Notes: generated from the letters alone by a model not told the origin. A stretch of DNA of 42,922 nt from an uncultured Clostridia bacterium (GCA_947624235.1 CANQJK010000008.1:1-42922), one strand, 5' to 3'. Shown: positions 14,450 to 23,649, numbered from the stretch's first letter. Program-made: numbers and translations.

Positions 14450-16305
14450 CAGTTCTCACCCCCTTCTGCTGTACCCTTTTGTTGCGAACGGTACACTTCC
14501 TGATAAATAGAATTGCTTTGAAGCAACTGCTCGTGCGTGCCTACGCCGTTTATTTTGCCGTCGTCCAGCACCACTATTTTGTCGCAATTTTCCACAGAGG
14601 ATATGCGTTGTGCGATGATGACGGTCGTCATGTCGGAAGAAAGTTCTTTCAGTCCCTTGCGGATCTGAGCGTCCGTTGCCGTGTCCACCGCGCTGGTCGA
14701 GTCGTCCAAGATCATTATCTTGGGTTTTTTGAGCAGTGCGCGGGCAATACACAAACGCTGTTTTTGTCCGCCCGACACGTTGACGCCACCCTGACCGAGG
14801 TCCGTTTCGTAACCGTCGGGGAAGGACATGATGAAGTCGTGCGCGCAAGCGGCTTTGCATGCGCTTTCTATTTCTTCCTGCGTTGCGTCCTTGTTGCCCC
14901 ACAGCAGGTTTTCCCGTATGGTCCCGCTGAAAAGCACGTTCTTTTGCAACACCATAGACACGCCCTCGCGCAGATTGAACAGGCTGTAATCGCGCACGTC
15001 CGTGCCGTCCACAAGCACCTGTCCGTCCAACACGTCGTAGAAACGGGGTATCAACTGCACAAGACTGCTTTTGCCGTCTCCCGTACCGCCGATGATGCCC
15101 ACAGATTCTCCGCTTTTGACGTGCAGATCGATATTTTCCAAAGTAAGGTTATCCTCGTTGGAGGAATAGCTGAAATTGACGTTTACAAAGTCGATACTTC
15201 CGCTTTCCACCTTCTTTTCCGTCTGCGCGCCGTCCTTGATCGTGGATTCCGTTTCCAAAACCTCATAAATACGATCGACGGAAGCGCGAGACATAACAAG
15301 CTGAACGGCGATGAAGCATATCATCATGACGGAGCTGAGTATCTGAGTGCAGTAACTCATCATTGCCGTTAGTGTACCGCCCTGCATGTTGCCCAAGGAT
15401 ATATCCAAACCGCCCACGATAAGCAAGCCAATGATAGTGCCGTACATCACGCAACTGGACAGCGGATTCATGAGTATCATCAACTTTTCCGCTTTCAGTT
15501 GCGCCTTGCGCACGTCCTCGGTGGCTTGACGGTACTTTTCCTCTTCGTAATCTTCGCGCACAAACGCCTTTACCACGCGCATGGCAACAAGATCTTCCTG
15601 CACGCTGGCGTTCATTTTGTCGTACTTTTTGAGCATTGCCTTAAACAGCGGATGCACCCGCGTGGAGATCAAAAACATCACCACTGCGAGCGCGGGTATA
15701 GCCACGATAAATATCCACGCCATTTTTGGCTCCGTCACAAAAGCCATTACCGTGCTGAAAATGAGCATGGCGGGCGCGCGAATGACGGTGCGAATTATCA
15801 TCATAAAAGAGTTTTGCGCATTGTTTACGTCCGTTGTGGAACGCGTTACAAGGCTTGCCGTGCTGAATTTGTCCACATTGGCAAAAGAAAAACTTTGTAT
15901 CTTGCCAAACAGCATTGCGCGCATATTCTTGGAGAAACCGCAACCTGCCACCGAGCACAGCCAGCCCGCCAACGAACCGAATGTAAGCGACAAAATTGCC
16001 GACAACACCATGAGTATGCCGTAGGTATAAACCGTGTTGAGCAAAATGTCCATCTGTCCCAATACCACCGTTCCGGTGCCGTAGGTCAACAGAGAGTGCG
16101 TTTTTCCTTGAAAATCGTAAACGATCATCGAGGAAGTCAGTCCTTTCAACCCGTCGTCCACGGCATAAAGTTGCATGGTGTTCAGAATGTTGGACATGAA
16201 TATCGGCAACACGACTTCCAGCGCAGTTTCGCACAGCACCAGCAATATCGTCAACACCGATTGGACTTCGTAGCCCTTTGCTCCTTTCAATAATTTTCGA
16301 ATCAC
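14449..16305 (-). CDS. ABC exporter half-transporter, degenerate-site subunit
   Basis: A 618-residue type IV ABC exporter with six transmembrane helices (about 15-330) and a nucleotide-binding domain. Walker A GGTGDGKS is at 406-413 and the canonical signature VSGGQ at 510-514. Walker B is IMILDDSTSAVD, where D535 replaces the catalytic glutamate, and Q566 replaces the switch histidine (IIAQRISS). These two losses define the non-hydrolytic site of heterodimeric exporters such as TM287/288 and BmrCD. The start is GTG 16305 with AAAGGGGG about 9 bases upstream. It comes first in a two-gene operon, with a leader containing a CTCTGC/GCAGAG hairpin and a TATAAT box at 16380-16385. Confidence 0.92.
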   Translation of the reverse strand: MIRKLLKGAKGYEVQSVLTILLVLCETALEVVLPIFMSNILNTMQLYAVDDGLKGLTSSMIVYDFQGKTHSLLTYGTGTVVLGQMDILLNTVYTYGILMVLSAILSLTFGSLAGWLCSVAGCGFSKNMRAMLFGKIQSFSFANVDKFSTASLVTRSTTDVNNAQNSFMMIIRTVIRAPAMLIFSTVMAFVTEPKMAWIFIVAIPALAVVMFLISTRVHPLFKAMLKKYDKMNASVQEDLVAMRVVKAFVREDYEEEKYRQATEDVRKAQLKAEKLMILMNPLSSCVMYGTIIGLLIVGGLDISLGNMQGGTLTAMMSYCTQILSSVMMICFIAVQLVMSRASVDRIYEVLETESTIKDGAQTEKKVESGSIDFVNVNFSYSSNEDNLTLENIDLHVKSGESVGIIGGTGDGKSSLVQLIPRFYDVLDGQVLVDGTDVRDYSLFNLREGVSMVLQKNVLFSGTIRENLLWGNKDATQEEIESACKAACAHDFIMSFPDGYETDLGQGGVNVSGGQKQRLCIARALLKKPKIMILDDSTSAVDTATDAQIRKGLKELSSDMTTVIIAQRISSVENCDKIVVLDDGKINGVGTHEQLLQSNSIYQEVYRSQQKGTAEGGEN

Positions 16306-16655
16306 TTGATCTTGCCCCCTTTCGTCCCGTCTCTGCCCTTGCAGAGAGTGGGCGCAATATTCTCATAATATAGATTACTATTATATATCAAAATAAATTT
16401 TTTGCATAACGATTTTGTACCACTCGGACAGAAAAACTTTTTTTGATAGCACATTGGGCGCAAAACTTTTTTTTCTTTTCGCAACGCAAAAGCGCGTCCC
16501 ATTGCTGAACGCGCCTGTAAATAACTGATAAATTTTCCACCCCATATGCGCAAAACGGTTTTCCGTTGTCACAAAACCACCTCGTCGGGAGCGATGTGCA
16601 CCACTTGTAGCCCAACACACGGCACCGACACATATCCCGCCAAAAAAACTCTGTC
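16306..16655. other. Leader and spacer upstream of the ABC operon
   Basis: No gene is seen. On the minus strand it contains a TATAAT box (16385-16380) with a weak -35, T/A-rich DNA, an ATATGGGGT motif copy (16537-16558) and, next to it, the composite repeat. A CGCGTTC/GACGCGC-like hairpin near 16492-16515 may be a leader structure. No known riboswitch consensus was recognised. Confidence 0.5.
16537..16558 (-). repeat. Dispersed ATATGGGGT leader motif, copy 3
   Basis: Reads CCGTTTTGCGCATATGGGGT plus GG on the minus strand, 231 bases before the ABC operon start. It matches the tcdA-leader copy at 19 of the first 20 positions. Confidence 0.45.
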
Positions 16656-16850
16656 CCGAAACCAGCAATCCCAAAATGTCTGTATCTCAAACCAACAACA
16701 TTGTAGCGCATAGATCATATCTCTGCGAACAGGGGCGGGCGGTCGGGGCCCTTATGATAGAGCGAGCGAGTATGTCCCCAATCAAAACAATCTGCAACGA
16801 GTGCGTAGCACGAAGCGAAGCCGTTTTGATGGGGATATACGAGCGGTTTA
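16656..16850 (+). repeat. Structured intergenic repeat, full copy (B)
   Basis: The left module CCGAAACCAGCAATCCCAAA lies at 16656, followed by a spacer and then the hairpin part (16757-16850). Outer stem TCCCCAATCAAAAC (16775-16788) pairs with GTTTTGATGGGGA (16823-16835) with one bulged A. Inner hairpin GTGC-GTA-GCAC is at 16801-16811. Loops ATCTGCAACGA and GAAGCGAAGCC and the flank ATACGAGCG are identical to copy A, while stem bases differ in matched pairs. The element ends flush with the dnaE stop codon (16850-16848 on the minus strand). Confidence 0.75.
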
Positions 16851-19800
16851 TTTCTCAAAAAATATGACGTTTTTGTCTCCCAAAATGGCAGAAAGTTCAT
16901 AAACGATACCCGTGCAGTTGCGCACCTTCGTTTCCAGAGCGTAGGTTTTGCCCTCTATGCGGAACTTGACGGGAATATCCCCCGGGTATTGTTGAAGCTT
17001 ATCCACAGTTTGAGAATATTTTTCCTCGTCCCGCTCGTCCATTTTGAGCCAAAGCGTGAGGGTGTGCGGAGTTGTCTGCACGACCTCCTCGGTGTTTTCG
17101 CGGGGGTTGAGCAATTCGCGAACGTTTATCTTGTACGCGTCGCGCGATTCGCCCAAACTGCCCTTCACCACCACAAAACTGTCCTCGGCAAAAAGCGTCT
17201 TGTACCTTTCGTAGGTGGCGCCGTAAATGCCCACCTCGATGGAATCGTACTTGTCCTCCAACACGCCGAACGCCAGACGTTGATTGTCCTTGCCCACGGT
17301 GATGCGTATGTCGTGCAGAATACCGCCCGTCGTCACGAACTTTTTGTCCACTTTGGGGCGGACAAGCTCGCCGTCCTCGGAGCCTTCGGGCACATACGCC
17401 ATTGTTTCGGATGTGTTGAAGTCGAAGTGATACTTGTAGGCTATCTCGTCGTAGTCGTCCAGCGGACTGCCCGTCATGTACACGCCCAAAACTTCGTTTT
17501 CGTAATTGTAGAGCACCTGCTTGGGAAATTCGCTTACCTGTGCGCGTGAGGAGCGGGCTATCGGCTTGATATCGGGCGCGATGTCGAATATGGACATCTG
17601 CCCCGTAGAGTGAGTTTTGACGCTCTCTGCCACGTCGTTCAATTCTTCCGCATAGTACTGCATCATGTCGGCGCGGGTACGTCCGAAGCAATCGAATGCA
17701 CCGCCCTTGATGAGGTTTTCTATCATGCGCTTGTTGATGAAGGGGAAGCACCTCTCGAACATATCCGACATGTCCTTGAATTCGCCGTTTGCCTCGCGCT
17801 CGTCCACTATTTGCTTTACGATGCCAACGCCTATGTTGCGTATTCCGCCCAAGCCGAAACGTATGGCGCCATTTTCAACGCGAAATTCGTCACGACTTCT
17901 GTTGATATCGGGCGGAAGCACCGCTATGCCCTGCGATTTGGCATAAGCCATGTATTTTTTTATCTGCGAAATGTCGCTTATGCGGTTGTTGAGCAAGGCG
18001 CAGATAAACTCGACGGGATAGTAGTTTTTGAGCCACGCCGTTTGATAGGTGACGTATGCGTAACATGTGGCGTGCGATTTGTTGAAAGCGTACTGCGAAA
18101 AATCGAAAAGTTGCTTCCAAATTGCCTTGGCGATATCCTCCGAAACGCCGTTGTTGATGCAACCGGGCACCGTTTCGCCGTTGGTCCAGGTTCCGCCGTT
18201 GACAAACAACTTACCGAGGTCCTCCATCATTTGCACCTTTTTTTTGCTCATGGCGTAGCGGACGTTATCTGCAAGCGCCATGGAAAATCCCGCAAGTTTT
18301 TGCACCAGTTGCATAACCTGCTCTTGGTACACGATGCAACCGTTGGTCACCCCCAAAATGGATTCCATCAACGGGTGAAGGTACTTTATCTTGGATTTGT
18401 CGAACTTGCACTCGATAAAGTCCCCGATAAACTGCATGGGACCGGGACGGTACAAGCTGATACCTGCTATTATCTCTTCCAAATGGGCGGGTTTCATTTT
18501 GCGCATAAGGTCGCACATGCCTCCGCTTTCCAACTGGAAGATACACATTGTGTCTCCCGAGCCTATCAGGTTAAACACGTTGGGATCGTCGTAGTCGTCT
18601 GCGCCGAACTCCACCTTGACGCCGTGATCCTCGTAGATGTAGTCGCACGCCTTTTTGATGTCGGTAAGCGTGCGCAAGCCGAGGAAGTCCATTTTGAGCA
18701 GTCCCAACTCCTCCACTTCCGTCATGGTGTACTGGGTGGTGACAATGCCTCCCTTGGCGAGGGAACCGCCGTTTGTCTGCAAGGGAATGTGGTCGGACAC
18801 CTTTTCGCGACATATCACCACGCCCGCCGCGTGCATGCCCGTTTGTCGCGGAGAACCCTCTATACGCATGGCGATATCTATCAATTTGTGCGTAGACGGA
18901 TCGTTGTAGGCGCGCACCAATTCTTCCGAAACGTAGGTGTCCTCGGGCTTTTTGTAGGGTTTGAGTCCCAACAGGTGGCGCAAAGTGTATTTGAAGTTGT
19001 CGGGCACCATTTTTGCCAGACGGTTGGATTCGCTTATGGGAAAGCGCAAAACGCGCGCAACGTCGCGAATGGCGTTTTTGGCCGCCATTGTACCGAAAGT
19101 GACTATCTGACACACGTTGTCGTTGCCGTACTTTCTGTGAACGTAGTCTATGACCTCTCCGCGACGGTCCATGCAAAAGTCCACGTCAAAGTCGGGCATG
19201 GATTTGCGCTCGGGGTTGAGAAAACGTTCGAACATCAAATTGAAACGGAAAGGTTCCACTTCGGTTATGCCGATAAGGTAGGCGATAACGCTTCCCGCAC
19301 CGCTTCCACGCCCCGGACCTACGGGTATGCCGTTCGTCTTGGCGTAGTTGATAAAGTCCCACACGATGAGGTAGTAGTCCACAAAGCCCATGTTGCAAAT
19401 TACGTTGTACTCGTATTTTACGCGTTCTATCACCGTGTCGGAGGGGTTGGGATACTTCTTTTCCAGCCCTTGCTCCACCAAATACCACAGGTATTCGGGA
19501 GAGGACATGCCGTTGGGCGGAGTGTAAAGGGGCAACAACTTTTCCTTGCCGAAATCCACGTTGCACTTTTCGGCGATTTCCAAAGTGTTTTGCATGGCGT
19601 CGGGCAGGTTGGGAAACAGAAGCGCCATTTCATCGTGGTCTTTGAGGTAAAATTCCTCTCCCTGAAACTTCATTCTGTCCGTGTCGTCGAGATACTTGCC
19701 CATTTGCACGCACATCATAACGTCCTGAATTTCCGCGTCCTCGCGGTTGAGATAGTGGACGTCGTTTGTGACTACTATCTTGATGTTCAGTTCGCGCGCC

Positions 19801-20369
19801 AATGCCACCAGTTGAGGCATGACGGCGTCCTCGTCCTCTATGCCGTGACGTTGTATCTCGATGTAATAGTCGTCGCCGAAAAGTTCCTTGTACTGCAATG
19901 CCAACTCGCGCGCCTCTTCGGGACGGTCGGCAAGGAGCAGACGGGGCAGTTGTCCCGCAATGCAGGCGGAAAGGCAAATAAGCCCCTCCGAGTACTTTTT
20001 TAACGTATCAAAGTCGATACGCGGTTTGTAGTAGAAGCCCTCCACAAAGGCAATGGAATTGAGGCGACACAAATTGTAGTAACCGACGTTGTTTTTTGCC
20101 AACAGTATAAGGTGGAAGTACTCCTTGTTTTCGAAGCCCACGCTGTGCAAGTTTTCGCACATGTAAAATTCGCAACCGATAATGGGCTTGACGCCCTTCT
20201 CCTTGGCCGCTTTCAAAAATTTCCAGGCGCAATACATGTTGCCGTGGTCGGTTACGGCAACGGCGGGCATGTTGAGTTCTTTACACTTTGCAAGAAGCTC
20301 GTCTATGCGCGTCGCTCCGTCCAAAAGGCTGTATTCAGTGTGCAGATGCAAATGTACGAATTGATCCAT
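16848..20369 (-). CDS. dnaE: DNA polymerase III alpha subunit
   Basis: A 1173-residue replicative polymerase of the DnaE type. The N-terminal PHP domain opens with HLHLHTEYSLLDG (histidines 6, 8 and 10). The C-family palm has GPGRGSGAGS and the catalytic aspartates in PDFDVDF (393, 395, 397), plus the later KMDFLGLRTLT. Finger and beta-binding regions follow, then an OB fold near residues 970-1080. It makes DNA as part of the holoenzyme at the fork. The length is typical of Firmicute DnaE. ATG 20369 has a weak CGGAAC site. It lies 68 bases after whiA in the run SBP-murB-whiA-dnaE, and its stop codon abuts structured repeat copy B. No intein or frameshift is seen. Confidence 0.96.
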   Translation of the reverse strand: MDQFVHLHLHTEYSLLDGATRIDELLAKCKELNMPAVAVTDHGNMYCAWKFLKAAKEKGVKPIIGCEFYMCENLHSVGFENKEYFHLILLAKNNVGYYNLCRLNSIAFVEGFYYKPRIDFDTLKKYSEGLICLSACIAGQLPRLLLADRPEEARELALQYKELFGDDYYIEIQRHGIEDEDAVMPQLVALARELNIKIVVTNDVHYLNREDAEIQDVMMCVQMGKYLDDTDRMKFQGEEFYLKDHDEMALLFPNLPDAMQNTLEIAEKCNVDFGKEKLLPLYTPPNGMSSPEYLWYLVEQGLEKKYPNPSDTVIERVKYEYNVICNMGFVDYYLIVWDFINYAKTNGIPVGPGRGSGAGSVIAYLIGITEVEPFRFNLMFERFLNPERKSMPDFDVDFCMDRRGEVIDYVHRKYGNDNVCQIVTFGTMAAKNAIRDVARVLRFPISESNRLAKMVPDNFKYTLRHLLGLKPYKKPEDTYVSEELVRAYNDPSTHKLIDIAMRIEGSPRQTGMHAAGVVICREKVSDHIPLQTNGGSLAKGGIVTTQYTMTEVEELGLLKMDFLGLRTLTDIKKACDYIYEDHGVKVEFGADDYDDPNVFNLIGSGDTMCIFQLESGGMCDLMRKMKPAHLEEIIAGISLYRPGPMQFIGDFIECKFDKSKIKYLHPLMESILGVTNGCIVYQEQVMQLVQKLAGFSMALADNVRYAMSKKKVQMMEDLGKLFVNGGTWTNGETVPGCINNGVSEDIAKAIWKQLFDFSQYAFNKSHATCYAYVTYQTAWLKNYYPVEFICALLNNRISDISQIKKYMAYAKSQGIAVLPPDINRSRDEFRVENGAIRFGLGGIRNIGVGIVKQIVDEREANGEFKDMSDMFERCFPFINKRMIENLIKGGAFDCFGRTRADMMQYYAEELNDVAESVKTHSTGQMSIFDIAPDIKPIARSSRAQVSEFPKQVLYNYENEVLGVYMTGSPLDDYDEIAYKYHFDFNTSETMAYVPEGSEDGELVRPKVDKKFVTTGGILHDIRITVGKDNQRLAFGVLEDKYDSIEVGIYGATYERYKTLFAEDSFVVVKGSLGESRDAYKINVRELLNPRENTEEVVQTTPHTLTLWLKMDERDEEKYSQTVDKLQQYPGDIPVKFRIEGKTYALETKVRNCTGIVYELSAILGDKNVIFFEK

Positions 20370-20437
20370 ATTCTTGTTCCGTTCTTTGGTTTGTCAATGG
20401 TCTTGTGCGTTAAAACGGGGTGTGCGGTACAAACTCG

Positions 20438-21373
20438 CTAATCCGTTTCGGAAAGTTCTATCAATTTGGCAAAACGGTGGTTGGCGCCGCTTTTGGAAAT
20501 GCCGAGAGCCGTCGCCACTTCGTCCAACGTCGCTTCGGGGTTTTGCTCGCGGAATATCGCTATCTCTTTGAGCGAGTCGGGCAATCCATCAAAAAGTCCC
20601 TTTCGACGAAGTAGCGCAATGGCTTTTTGCTGTTTTGCGGAGGCGTCCAACGTTTTGTCGATGTTGGCTACTGTGCAGTTGCGCTGTCTGTTGGCGGCGT
20701 TGCGCACGCTACGGGTGATGATGATGTTTTCCAATTTGAGCTTGGCGTTTACCGCGTTGACGTACACCAAAAAATCGGCAATGCGCTCGCTCTCCTTGAT
20801 GTACAGCACCGTGTGGCTTTTGCGCGCCATGGAACGAAATTCCGCCAAGGGATAGGCGCGTTGCACCGCCTCGGCAAAGGCGCTGTCGGCAAAGCGCAGT
20901 TCCAGGTGATACTTGGCTGTATCGTCCGATCTCAACCCCTCGTTTTGGGGGATGACCACCGAACCTATCGCCGTAAACAACCCCTGCATAAAGGCGCGCT
21001 TACAGCAATCGCTTTGGGGCAAAAGACTTGTCGTGTCGCTGAATATCAACGTGCCGTCGCCGTCGCGAGAGGTAAGCCCCAGCTTGTCCCCCACGGAGCC
21101 GTCGAACTCACAACTGTAAATCGCAGTGCCCTTGGCGCTCAAATTGGAAGCGACTATTTCCGCATAAGCGTCGAAATACTCGCGCGAAAGCGTTTGGCAC
21201 AACGCCAAAAACTCCGTGTTGTCGCTTTCGATACTGTACCCGAAACCGCCGTGCCCTATGGAAAGGGAACCTGCGGATTTGAGCACCGCCGTCAAAAAGG
21301 ACTTGGCGCAACAATGCCTTGTGTTGCGCACGGATCGGATTATTTCACTCTTTACGCTCTGTGAAAAAGTCAT
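20438..21373 (-). CDS. whiA: WhiA sporulation/cell-division regulator
   Basis: A 311-residue WhiA (DUF199) protein. The N-terminal LAGLIDADG-like fold covers about residues 1-200: MTFSQSVKSEI at the start, the CCAKSFLTAVLKSAGS region, and the CCKRAFMQGLFTA region. The C-terminal helix-turn-helix has the signature TRSVRNAANRQRNCTVANID and ends with LDEVATALGISKSGANHRF. WhiA is a conserved Gram-positive DNA-binding protein that links growth, division and, in some species, sporulation. I chose ATG 21373, where the family's MTFS start aligns; it lies 29 bases inside the end of murB, so the genes are coupled. In many Firmicutes whiA follows rapZ (yvcJ) and yvcK; here murB precedes it and those two are not next to it. 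Confidence 0.95.
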   Translation of the reverse strand: MTFSQSVKSEIIRSVRNTRHCCAKSFLTAVLKSAGSLSIGHGGFGYSIESDNTEFLALCQTLSREYFDAYAEIVASNLSAKGTAIYSCEFDGSVGDKLGLTSRDGDGTLIFSDTTSLLPQSDCCKRAFMQGLFTAIGSVVIPQNEGLRSDDTAKYHLELRFADSAFAEAVQRAYPLAEFRSMARKSHTVLYIKESERIADFLVYVNAVNAKLKLENIIITRSVRNAANRQRNCTVANIDKTLDASAKQQKAIALLRRKGLFDGLPDSLKEIAIFREQNPEATLDEVATALGISKSGANHRFAKLIELSETD

Positions 21374-22283
21374 CGTTCCCAAACCCCACCAGTCGCACTT
21401 CCGTTTTGGCAAACAAGCCGAAGCGCTCCCACAGTGTTTTCCTTATGTGCTGTATCAATAAGTATATATCCAAAGCGGTCGCTTTGTCAACATTTAGCAC
21501 GAAACCCGCGTGTTTATGGGACACTTCCGCCCCGCCTATACGAAAGCCTTTCAGCCCCGCCTCGTCAATAAGACGGGACACCGCAACGCTCTCGTGATAA
21601 AGCACGCAACCCGCCGATCTGCCGTTGAGCGGTTGACGGGACGCCTTTTGCCTCTGCATATATCCCACCGTATCCGCAACGCGTTGAGGAGTGGACTGCT
21701 CAAACTGCAACGACAAGGAAAGCACCGTCCAATCGGGACGATCGCAAAACACGCTCGTGCGCTTGCCCAACTTGCATTCGTCGGCGCCGATACGCACCAC
21801 GCGACCGTCTTTGAGCGCCTTTACGCTTTTGAGTATGCCCGCCATGTCCTGCCCGAAACAACCTGCGTTGGTAACTACCGCTCCGCCCACGGTGGCAGGC
21901 AAACAGGCGAGAAATTCTCCCTTGCACAGCCCCCTTTGGCACAGCAGACGGGCAAGATACTTCGTAGATGTGCCCGCCAAAACTTCTGCGCGTTTGCCCC
22001 GTATCTTTACCCCGTTCATCGCCGTCGTAACCACCGCCACTCCGTCAAAGTCGTCGTCCGAAGCGAGAATGTTGCTTCCCCTGCCCACGGTGACGGTTTT
22101 TACGGCGTTTTTGCGAAGATATTTCAACGTCTTTGCGCACTTGGACGGAGTGTCGGGATACACGGTCAACGCAATACGTCCCCCTACTCCGAATGTGGTG
22201 AGTTGGGCAAAACTTTTGTTTTCGTCCGTTTTGACGCCAAGCGCGCGCATCTTCTTTTGTATCGTCCTGATGTCCGTCGTCAT
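21345..22283 (-). CDS. murB: UDP-N-acetylenolpyruvoylglucosamine reductase
   Basis: A 312-residue MurB, which reduces UDP-GlcNAc-enolpyruvate to UDP-MurNAc with NADPH and FAD in the cytosol, the second step of peptidoglycan precursor synthesis. FAD-binding motifs TTFGVGG (about 29-35), VGRGSNIL (67-74) and LPATVGGAVVTNAGCFG are clear, and the late glutamate is in TEVRLVGFG. The proton-donor segment reads SAGCVLYHE, with a cysteine where most MurB proteins have serine (AGSVFKNP). Cys variants are known to occur, but the flanking YHE is also unusual. One base separates it from the upstream gene (TGATATG), and it overlaps whiA by 29 bases. It is otherwise a complete type II-like MurB. Confidence 0.93.
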   Translation of the reverse strand: MTTDIRTIQKKMRALGVKTDENKSFAQLTTFGVGGRIALTVYPDTPSKCAKTLKYLRKNAVKTVTVGRGSNILASDDDFDGVAVVTTAMNGVKIRGKRAEVLAGTSTKYLARLLCQRGLCKGEFLACLPATVGGAVVTNAGCFGQDMAGILKSVKALKDGRVVRIGADECKLGKRTSVFCDRPDWTVLSLSLQFEQSTPQRVADTVGYMQRQKASRQPLNGRSAGCVLYHESVAVSRLIDEAGLKGFRIGGAEVSHKHAGFVLNVDKATALDIYLLIQHIRKTLWERFGLFAKTEVRLVGFGNDDFFTERKE

Positions 22284-22284
22284 A

Positions 22285-23409
22285 TCAGATAGCGAGAGTT
22301 TGTTTTGCCATGTCCCTTTGTCGGGCGATGGCTTGACTGTCGCCGAACACGTTGGGGACGTAAGCCGTTGACAGCCCCGTTTCGACGGCGGAGTACCTTT
22401 CTGCCGTGTAGAAGTTTTGTTCCGTCACCGAAAACAAGCACATGTTCGCAAGCGTCGACTGCGTTTGCTCGCTCAACAAAAATTCGACGTATTTTACGCA
22501 GGCGTCCGCCTTGTCGCCGTCTGTGGCAACGGCTATGTACTGCACCAGATCGGTGTAGCCCGTAAGAGGAGCGAAAGTAAGACTTTCTATCTTGCCGTTT
22601 GCTTCCTTTTGGGACAGTCGGTACATATCCCTCTGCGTGCCGAGAAGCGTCACCGCCGTGCGATTGGCGACAAATTGCTCGTACGCCTGATACTGCGTGG
22701 TGCTCTCGTCCAACGATACGTTTCCACGCCCTCCCGACATAGCCAATGCGGAAAGAGGGCTGTTGTAGGGGGTAAATCCGCACACGAGGGGAGAAAGCTC
22801 CACCGTAGTTTTGCCCACCTTGCGCGTGTAAGTTTGGGTGAGAGCGCTTGGCAAAAGTTCCCCGCTCAACATCTCGGCGCGGGCAAACAGACAGTAGGCG
22901 CCCGAATAGAGAGGTACAGCATACTGCACGCCGTTGATCTGTCCCGAAACAAGAAAATTATCCCTCACGTTCGCCACGCTTCCGTTAAAGGGCAAAATGC
23001 TTTCCTTTACGATGTTGCCCACTCCGCGAGAAAAGCAAACGATGTCGCAACGCTCCCCCTCGTTTAGTTTGGACTGCAATTGTTGCTCGGTAAGGGTGGT
23101 GACGTGTACGAAAAGTCCGCTGTTATCCTTCTCGAACAGGGCGGAACGTCCTTTGAGCCAGGCTTCGCGACTGCCTACTCCGCCTTCGAAACTTTCCACG
23201 TTCCACAACTCCACAACGCCTTGATAGCTTGCTCCGCTTTGCGTTTGCGGTTTGAGCGGAAGGCGAGGCAACGCCCATATCAACGCTCCCACCGCGCACA
23301 TTATCACGGCAACGAGGGGAACAAAAGCCCATATCCTGCGTTTTTTGCACCCCATATCGCGTTTTTTCTCTTTTGGGACATCCGTTTCTACCCTTTTCCA
23401 TTTGGTCAC
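22285..23409 (-). CDS. Membrane-anchored solute-binding-like protein
   Basis: A 374-residue protein. A basic cytosolic N terminus (about 1-25) is followed by one transmembrane helix (about 27-48) with no lipobox, then an extracellular domain resembling sugar ABC transporter binding proteins. Features of that fold include VVELWNVESFEGGVGSREAW at the first strand, INGVQYAVPLYSGAYCLFAR in the middle, and late helices like those closing the C lobe (DACVKYVEFLLSEQTQS). No permease or ATPase gene adjoins it, so it may sense or scavenge rather than import. GTG 23409 is preceded by AAAGGAGAG. It leads a run with murB, whiA and dnaE, one base before murB, a surprising place for this protein family. 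Confidence 0.65.
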   Translation of the reverse strand: MTKWKRVETDVPKEKKRDMGCKKRRIWAFVPLVAVIMCAVGALIWALPRLPLKPQTQSGASYQGVVELWNVESFEGGVGSREAWLKGRSALFEKDNSGLFVHVTTLTEQQLQSKLNEGERCDIVCFSRGVGNIVKESILPFNGSVANVRDNFLVSGQINGVQYAVPLYSGAYCLFARAEMLSGELLPSALTQTYTRKVGKTTVELSPLVCGFTPYNSPLSALAMSGGRGNVSLDESTTQYQAYEQFVANRTAVTLLGTQRDMYRLSQKEANGKIESLTFAPLTGYTDLVQYIAVATDGDKADACVKYVEFLLSEQTQSTLANMCLFSVTEQNFYTAERYSAVETGLSTAYVPNVFGDSQAIARQRDMAKQTLAI

Positions 23410-23566
23410 GACACTGCTCTCCTTTTTGTTGATACGCTATCATTGTATGCCTTGCTCGGGCGCATTATGGTCTTGTGCGTTGCACGCAAAAGAAAATATT
23501 TGGCAAGATTTTGTCGATGTCGCGCAGTGTGACCTTCCCAAAAGGCGACAGGGCGGACAATTTGGG

Positions 23567-23595
23567 TATTTACAACGGATGTTTTTTCAAGTATA
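23567..23595 (+). promoter_or_regulatory. Promoter of the MFS gene
   Basis: TTTACA (23567-23572), a 17-base spacer and TATAAT (23590-23595), giving a leader of about 48 bases. The divergent minus-strand gene starts at 23409; only weak promoter-like boxes (TACAAT near 23440) are seen for it. Confidence 0.7.
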
Positions 23596-23649
23596 ATGTT
23601 AAATAGGGTAAAATCAAGCGTTTGCCCGCCCATTCTGCAAGGAGGATAT

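Noticed and set aside
16306..16655. A riboswitch in the ABC operon leader (guanidine, SAM or similar).
   Set aside because: Only simple hairpins are visible and no family consensus could be matched.
17610..20003. Very long plus-strand frame (797 codons) antisense to dnaE.
   Set aside because: It is a shadow of dnaE codon use. The composition is rich in H, V and F with no domain, and the opposite strand is an unmistakable polymerase.
20397..20411. Identical 15-mer ATGGTCTTGTGCGTT upstream of dnaE and of the anchored binding-like gene (23467-23481).
   Set aside because: In 43 kb on both strands one or two 15-base coincidences are expected, and the flanks do not match.
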